Assembly (NCBI RefSeq): GCF_051055405.1
Contig: NZ_CP167068.1
Span: 1,798,001-1,862,000, forward strand
Length of the DNA: 64,000 nucleotides
Source: Pseudolachnospira sp051055405
GTDB lineage: Bacteria > Bacillota > Clostridia > Lachnospirales > Lachnospiraceae
Direction: 5' to 3'
The notes under the pieces are model-generated. The model had not been told where the DNA came from, ran no database searches, and worked only from the letters and a program-made list of their open reading frames with translations. The translations under genes and the position numbers were made by a program. Within the stretch, counting starts at the first letter, position 1. Every line of letters starts with the position of its first letter. Shown here in pieces: positions 60,991 through 64,000 of this stretch.

Positions 60991-61220
60991 ATAAAAATAT
61001 CCCGGATTAAGTTTTGACCGACGGCCCGGCAAGGATAGAGCTATTGAAATCCAATTTTTATTGTGCTTATCTCGTTCATCCCCCCTTTTCTAAAAATATT
61101 TAGAGATGGAAAAGGCTACCCTACCCACTAGGCTAATCGCACAAATTCGTCCTCAAAGGGTGGGGGGGGATTCGTCCTCCTGCCGGATGGTTAATAGGAA
61201 CTACTGAACGCAAATCTACG

Positions 61221-61370
61221 TTGAGTTTTCTCAATTCGGGGGAGAACGTGTAACGTGGGGTTCCCCACTTTGGCGGCGGACTTTTCCGCTGTAAGATCAC
61301 CTCAATTTTGAGGGGATGTGCATCCAATTTTGGAGGGTCCTTATCCCTGGGAGATGTGTCCAGTTTTGGA
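61221..61370. repeat. Cluster of short palindromes
   Basis: TTGAGttttCTCAA (61221-61234), CTCAATTTTGAG (61301-61312), TCCAATTTTGGA (61323-61334) and TCCAGTTTTGGA (61359-61370), plus GGGGTTCCCC and GCGG/CCGC hairpins between. The 60991-61546 stretch has no gene. The repeats may bind a replication or regulatory protein. Confidence 0.55.
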
Positions 61371-61460
61371 CCGGTCTCTAATAGAGAATGGGAAGCGGTT
61401 AAAGCTGTGAGAAAGCTGAGGAAAAATAGAAAAAGGCGTAAAAAATCCTCCTGCTTTTCT

Positions 61461-61489
61461 TGACGATAGCAGAAGGAAAGGTTATAATA
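61461..61489 (+). promoter_or_regulatory. Strong promoter before the insertion sequence
   Basis: TTGACG, 17-base spacer, perfect TATAAT (61484-61489). The transcript would begin in a foldable sequence (GCTAG-N7-CTAGC within AGCC...GGCT) and run into the IS at 61547. Confidence 0.7.
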
Positions 61490-61613
61490 GACTTAACAAG
61501 AGAGCCGTTAGCTAGAGTACACCTAGCCGCCGGTAATCTTTGGCTTAAAAGTAGCGCCTTATCTTACCAGGACTGATATGTACCCAGAATCCTGGACACA
61601 TTGATTTTATGAA

Positions 61614-62417
61614 TTAGGCACAACAACACATGGATGTTTCTCTGTATTTTACAGGGGGCATCCATTTTGTTTTTGCCTGAATTCTTACGTTGTTATAATA
61701 GTTTATATATTCGTCCACTGCTTTTGCAAAATCTTCAAATGATTCGTACTCTTTCTCATATCCATAAAACATCTCGTTCTTAAGTCTTCCAAAGAAAGTT
61801 TCCATGATACAGTTATCATAACAGTTTCCTTTTCTTGACATTGACTGCCTAATACCATGTTCTTTTAAGGTGTTTCTAAAGGAGACATGCTGATACTGCC
61901 ATCCTTGATCAGAGTGCAATATCAAGCCTCTAACAGATGGAAATTTCTCAAAGGCTCGATTCAGCATACGATTGATCTGTTCCATATTTGGACTTAATGA
62001 TAAATCGTATGAAATAATCTCATTTGTATTCATATCTAAAATCGGAGAAATATAGCATTTTCCCCATGAAAAACGAAACTGTGATACATCCGTTGTCCAT
62101 TTTTGTAATGGTGCGGTTGTACTGAAATCTCTATTTATGAGATTGTCTGCAATCTTCCCAACTTTGCCTTTATAAGAATGGTATTTTTCCTTAGGGCGTT
62201 TTCCTAACAGTCCCATACTATGCATAAGCCGCTGAACGCGCTTGTGATTGACTTTATATCCTTTGTTCACCAGTTCTTTATGTATGCGGCGAACACCATA
62301 TCTGCCTTTGTTTTTTTTGAAAATATCTTTGATTTTATCTGCCAACTCCCTATTTCTCAACTCTACAGAATCTGTTTTGCTTAGCTCAAAATAATAGGTT
62401 GATTTTGCCATTTCCAT
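61614..62417 (-). CDS. IS3-family transposase OrfB (DDE integrase core)
   Basis: Catalytic half of the transposase, 267 residues from the ATG. An HTH_21 region (KKNKGRYGVRRIHKELVNKGYKVNHKRVQRLMHSMGL) leads to the rve core with the DDE residues in TTDVSQF, LHSDQGWQY and ETFFGRLKNEM. The frame is open upstream of the ATG and overlaps orfA, with IIKELREKGYQLKHLLKAME typical of OrfB, so it is probably made as an OrfAB fusion by -1 frameshifting at an A-rich stretch (GAGAAAAAGG or GCGAAAAAGC). Intact. Confidence 0.93.
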   Translation of the reverse strand: MEMAKSTYYFELSKTDSVELRNRELADKIKDIFKKNKGRYGVRRIHKELVNKGYKVNHKRVQRLMHSMGLLGKRPKEKYHSYKGKVGKIADNLINRDFSTTAPLQKWTTDVSQFRFSWGKCYISPILDMNTNEIISYDLSLSPNMEQINRMLNRAFEKFPSVRGLILHSDQGWQYQHVSFRNTLKEHGIRQSMSRKGNCYDNCIMETFFGRLKNEMFYGYEKEYESFEDFAKAVDEYINYYNNVRIQAKTKWMPPVKYRETSMCCCA

Positions 62418-62434
62418 TGCTTTTAAAAGGTGTT

Positions 62435-63013
62435 TTAATTGGTATCCTTTTTCTCGGAGTTCTTTGATGATTGCTGCTTTTTCGCCTTGAGTAGCGCAGC
62501 TTGCTTTTCTTCTCTCAAGGCGATCTCTTTTTTTATTACTTCATTTTCTGCTTTAATATATTCATTTTCAGCTCTCAGACGTATCAATTCTTCCCGTTCC
62601 GTTTCGTCAAGTGGCCTGGGATTATTAATATTTACCTTTTTCGTTTTCATTTGAGGCTCCTTAGTTGGGCGACCTTTTTTTCTGTTTACCAGACCATTAT
62701 AGCCCTTTGTCTTATATTTTTGAACCCATTGATAAAGCAGTCCGCCAGTAATACCTGATGAAAATGCTGCATCTTGTAAAGAACGACCTGCAAGGACTTG
62801 AGAAACTATTTCAAGTTTTTGTTCTGGTGTCCAATTTTTATTAAAGTTTTTATGTTTTAATACTTCTGGTCCATTAGTATCTTCCATTCTTACCCACCGT
62901 CGTATCATATCATGGAAATTTTTTGGTTCTTTAATTCCAATGGGAGTTTCAGGCCATCGGCCCTGACGATACAATTCAATACATTTTCTTTTGTACTCAT
63001 AAGAGTAACGCAT
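62435..63013 (-). CDS. IS3-family transposase OrfA
   Basis: DNA-binding half, 192 residues, with two helix-turn-helix parts (YKRKCIELYRQG..., then EQKLEIVSQVLAGRSLQDAAFSSGITGGLLYQWVQKY) and a C-terminal leucine zipper-like coiled coil (EELIRLRAENEYIKAENEVIKKEIALREEKQAAL). The size fits IS150-group OrfA. It ends just upstream of the OrfB ATG, in an A-rich region. Confidence 0.92.
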   Translation of the reverse strand: MRYSYEYKRKCIELYRQGRWPETPIGIKEPKNFHDMIRRWVRMEDTNGPEVLKHKNFNKNWTPEQKLEIVSQVLAGRSLQDAAFSSGITGGLLYQWVQKYKTKGYNGLVNRKKGRPTKEPQMKTKKVNINNPRPLDETEREELIRLRAENEYIKAENEVIKKEIALREEKQAALLKAKKQQSSKNSEKKDTN

Positions 63014-63111
63014 AAAAATACCCTCCTTACTGGTTTTGTCCAGTAAAGAGGGTACATATCAGACGAGGGCGCTACTTTTTGCGTGTAACTAAAACAACAT
63101 AAATAGTTATA

Positions 63112-63384
63112 CTACATTCCGAATAAGTCTGAGTGTGTCCCGGTTCGGTATAGTAAAAGCTCGCTCTCATCCTGACGATAAATCAATAGCCAGTCCGGTT
63201 CTATGTGACATTCTCGATAGCCAACATAATTACCTCCTAAGTTATGATCAGCATTTTTCGGAGGCAGTGCATTTGGAATTCGTAATATATCGATTACTTG
63301 CTGTAGTCGTTCCATCTTACAATGACGTTTGATACAAGTTTTGAAATCTTTTTTGAATTTAGTAGAATATCTGACATCAAGCAT
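63112..63384 (-). CDS. YafQ/RelE-family mRNA interferase toxin
   Basis: A 90-residue protein matching YafQ: it starts MLDVRYSTKFKKDFKTCIKRHCKMERLQQVIDIL, has the family motif ADHNLGGNYVGYRECHIEPDWLLIYR and the end LLYRTGTHSDLFGM, with histidine and aspartate residues of the YafQ active site. Cuts mRNA on the ribosome when released from its antitoxin. It follows the antitoxin gene by 2 bases. Confidence 0.93.
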   Translation of the reverse strand: MLDVRYSTKFKKDFKTCIKRHCKMERLQQVIDILRIPNALPPKNADHNLGGNYVGYRECHIEPDWLLIYRQDESELLLYRTGTHSDLFGM

Positions 63385-63386
63385 TG

Positions 63387-63596
63387 TTAATTCTCCATTA
63401 ACTCGGCAAAAAGTTGTTCTGTAGAACCCGCAAAATGATGGCCTCCGCCGCTGTCTAGTTCAGCAAAGGCTTCTAGCGTTTCCATGTTTGGCATTTTGTC
63501 TGGAACAGCCGCCCCTTGTAAGTATGAAATAACATAAAATAGACGATTTTCCGGTATCTGATCAATGAGATTTTTAGCAAATTCGCGATTACTCAT
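63387..63596 (-). CDS. Antitoxin of the YafQ pair
   Basis: A 69-residue acidic protein (MSNREFAKNLIDQIPENRLFYVISYLQGAAVPDKMPNMETLEAFAELDSGGG...). It does not look like classical DinJ, but its helical start and tail ELDSGGGHHFAGSTEQLFAEL resemble antitoxin C-termini that wrap the toxin. The ATG at 63594-63596 has AAAGGAAG before it; a GTG 9 bases upstream is less likely. Assignment rests on position and shape. Confidence 0.8.
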   Translation of the reverse strand: MSNREFAKNLIDQIPENRLFYVISYLQGAAVPDKMPNMETLEAFAELDSGGGHHFAGSTEQLFAELMEN

Positions 63597-63666
63597 GGTA
63601 TGCACTTCCTTTCGTGGTTATTGTATGCAGAGTCTAGGCAGATTATTAGATTCTATACTATGTAAA

Positions 63667-63876
63667 TTATATAATAGTTCCATCGTCAAAAACAAATTCG
63701 GCACGCCATGTGCAACCCAAAATGGACGCAATTTGTTCAAGTTCCTCTTTAGTCAGAGTATTTCGTTTTACTTTCTGATTTAGATTTGAAGGGGTAGTTC
63801 CAATTTTTCGAGCTAGCTCTGCTTGGCTCATTCCCTTATATGATAAGGCCATGTTTAGTTTTTGCGCGATTGTCAC
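63667..63876 (-). CDS. Xre-family HTH regulator
   Basis: A 69-residue HTH protein. The start is the GTG at 63874-63876 with a perfect GGAGGTGA upstream. The domain reads TIAQKLNMALSYKGMSQAELARKIGTTPSNLNQKVKRNTLTKEELEQIASILGC. It is followed by 70 bases and then the antitoxin gene. It probably binds the divergent operator region at its own promoter. Confidence 0.85.
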   Translation of the reverse strand: MTIAQKLNMALSYKGMSQAELARKIGTTPSNLNQKVKRNTLTKEELEQIASILGCTWRAEFVFDDGTII

Positions 63877-63897
63877 AGTGTCACCTCCATTTTTAAT

Positions 63898-63997
63898 ATT
63901 ATATAGCAAAAAATTGATAAAATCAAGCATAAGATTAAAATTATACAGCAAATACTATTAGAAAATGCTTGACAACGTTTAGCGTTTGCTGTATAAT
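63898..63997. promoter_or_regulatory. Divergent promoters with shared operator repeats
   Basis: Minus strand: TTGATT (63921-63926), 17-base spacer, TATAAT (63898-63903). Plus strand: TTGACA (63969-63974), 17-base spacer, TATAAT (63992-63997), for a gene beyond the window. TATAnAGCAAA-type repeats occur at about 63901-63910 and 63941-63952, and inverted at 63984-63995, overlapping both promoters. Confidence 0.75.
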
Positions 63998-64000
63998 AAG

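Larger units (their letters stand above)
61547..63080 (-). mobile_element. IS3-family insertion sequence (IS150-like)
   Basis: About 1.53 kb. Both ends carry AAAAGTAGCGCC followed a little further in by CTGATATGTACCC, in inverted orientation (61547-61583 and 63050-63080); the left end has extra bases between the two blocks. Two overlapping-frame transposase genes lie inside. Target duplication is not clear, so ends are good to a few bases. Confidence 0.85.
54908..64000. mobile_element. Integrative element inserted in tRNA-Thr(GGT), right end not in the window
   Basis: The left boundary is the 3' half of tRNA-Thr, with a tyrosine integrase 150 bases inside. Inside lie a CI-like repressor, small regulators, a P4-type primase and an IS3-family insertion. 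No structural, terminase or conjugation genes are seen. It may be a phage satellite or small integrative element. The toxin-antitoxin and HTH genes after 63112 may belong to it or to another unit. Confidence 0.75.

Overview
The window looks like part of a chromosome of an anaerobic Gram-positive bacterium of the Clostridia, most likely Lachnospiraceae. The reasons are strong AGGAGG-type ribosome binding sites, the PrkC/PrpC, DUF5721, TM1266 and SpoVB-type families, many TRAP and ABC importers, a moderate GC content, and a complete IscR-IscS-IscU-MnmA cluster. The genus cannot be read from the sequence. Most genes are on the minus strand.

Layout. 1-6421 is a housekeeping operon read leftwards: fmt, a YugP-like zinc peptidase, rsmB, rlmN, prpC and prkC, the last cut by the window edge. 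6709-10963 is a three-gene accessory cassette: an SPFH/SHOCT protein, a membrane protein, and a 784-residue zinc ribbon-TIR-TPR-transmembrane-DUF6273 protein. It is the best candidate here for an undescribed defence or signalling system. 11221-17626 holds ackA, queH, a beta-CASP metallo-beta-lactamase RNase, DUF5721 and a two-component pair. A structured intergenic element and tRNA-Ser(CGA) follow. 18152-21718 holds an Xre-HTH/aminotransferase fusion with its own repeat-rich promoter, a TetR regulator and an MFS transporter. 21725-34539 holds a cell-wall amidase, the ISC cluster, a SpoVB-type flippase, a zinc dehydrogenase, metA (with Glu111, so probably acetyl-CoA dependent), a beta-helix protein, a nitroreductase, topB and asd.

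Transport is the theme of 34629-54847. It contains a NitT/TauT-type ABC operon behind a TM1266-like gene and an attenuator-like leader, an AbrB-type transporter, a type B carboxylesterase, a complete Dpp/Opp ABC operon with a divergent LysR, and a second NitT/TauT-type pair without a binding protein. After tRNA-Thr(CGT) comes a TRAP transporter with a dehydrogenase and an isomerase under a divergent LysR.

From 54908 the sequence is mobile. A 42-base 3' half of tRNA-Thr(GGT) marks the left att site. Behind it lie a tyrosine integrase, a CI-like repressor, small DNA-binding proteins, a P4-type primase/helicase, a candidate replication origin, an IS3-family insertion and a YafQ-type toxin-antitoxin pair. 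No capsid, terminase or conjugation genes are visible, so it resembles a phage satellite or small integrative element. The right end lies outside the window. No CRISPR array or rRNA gene was found.
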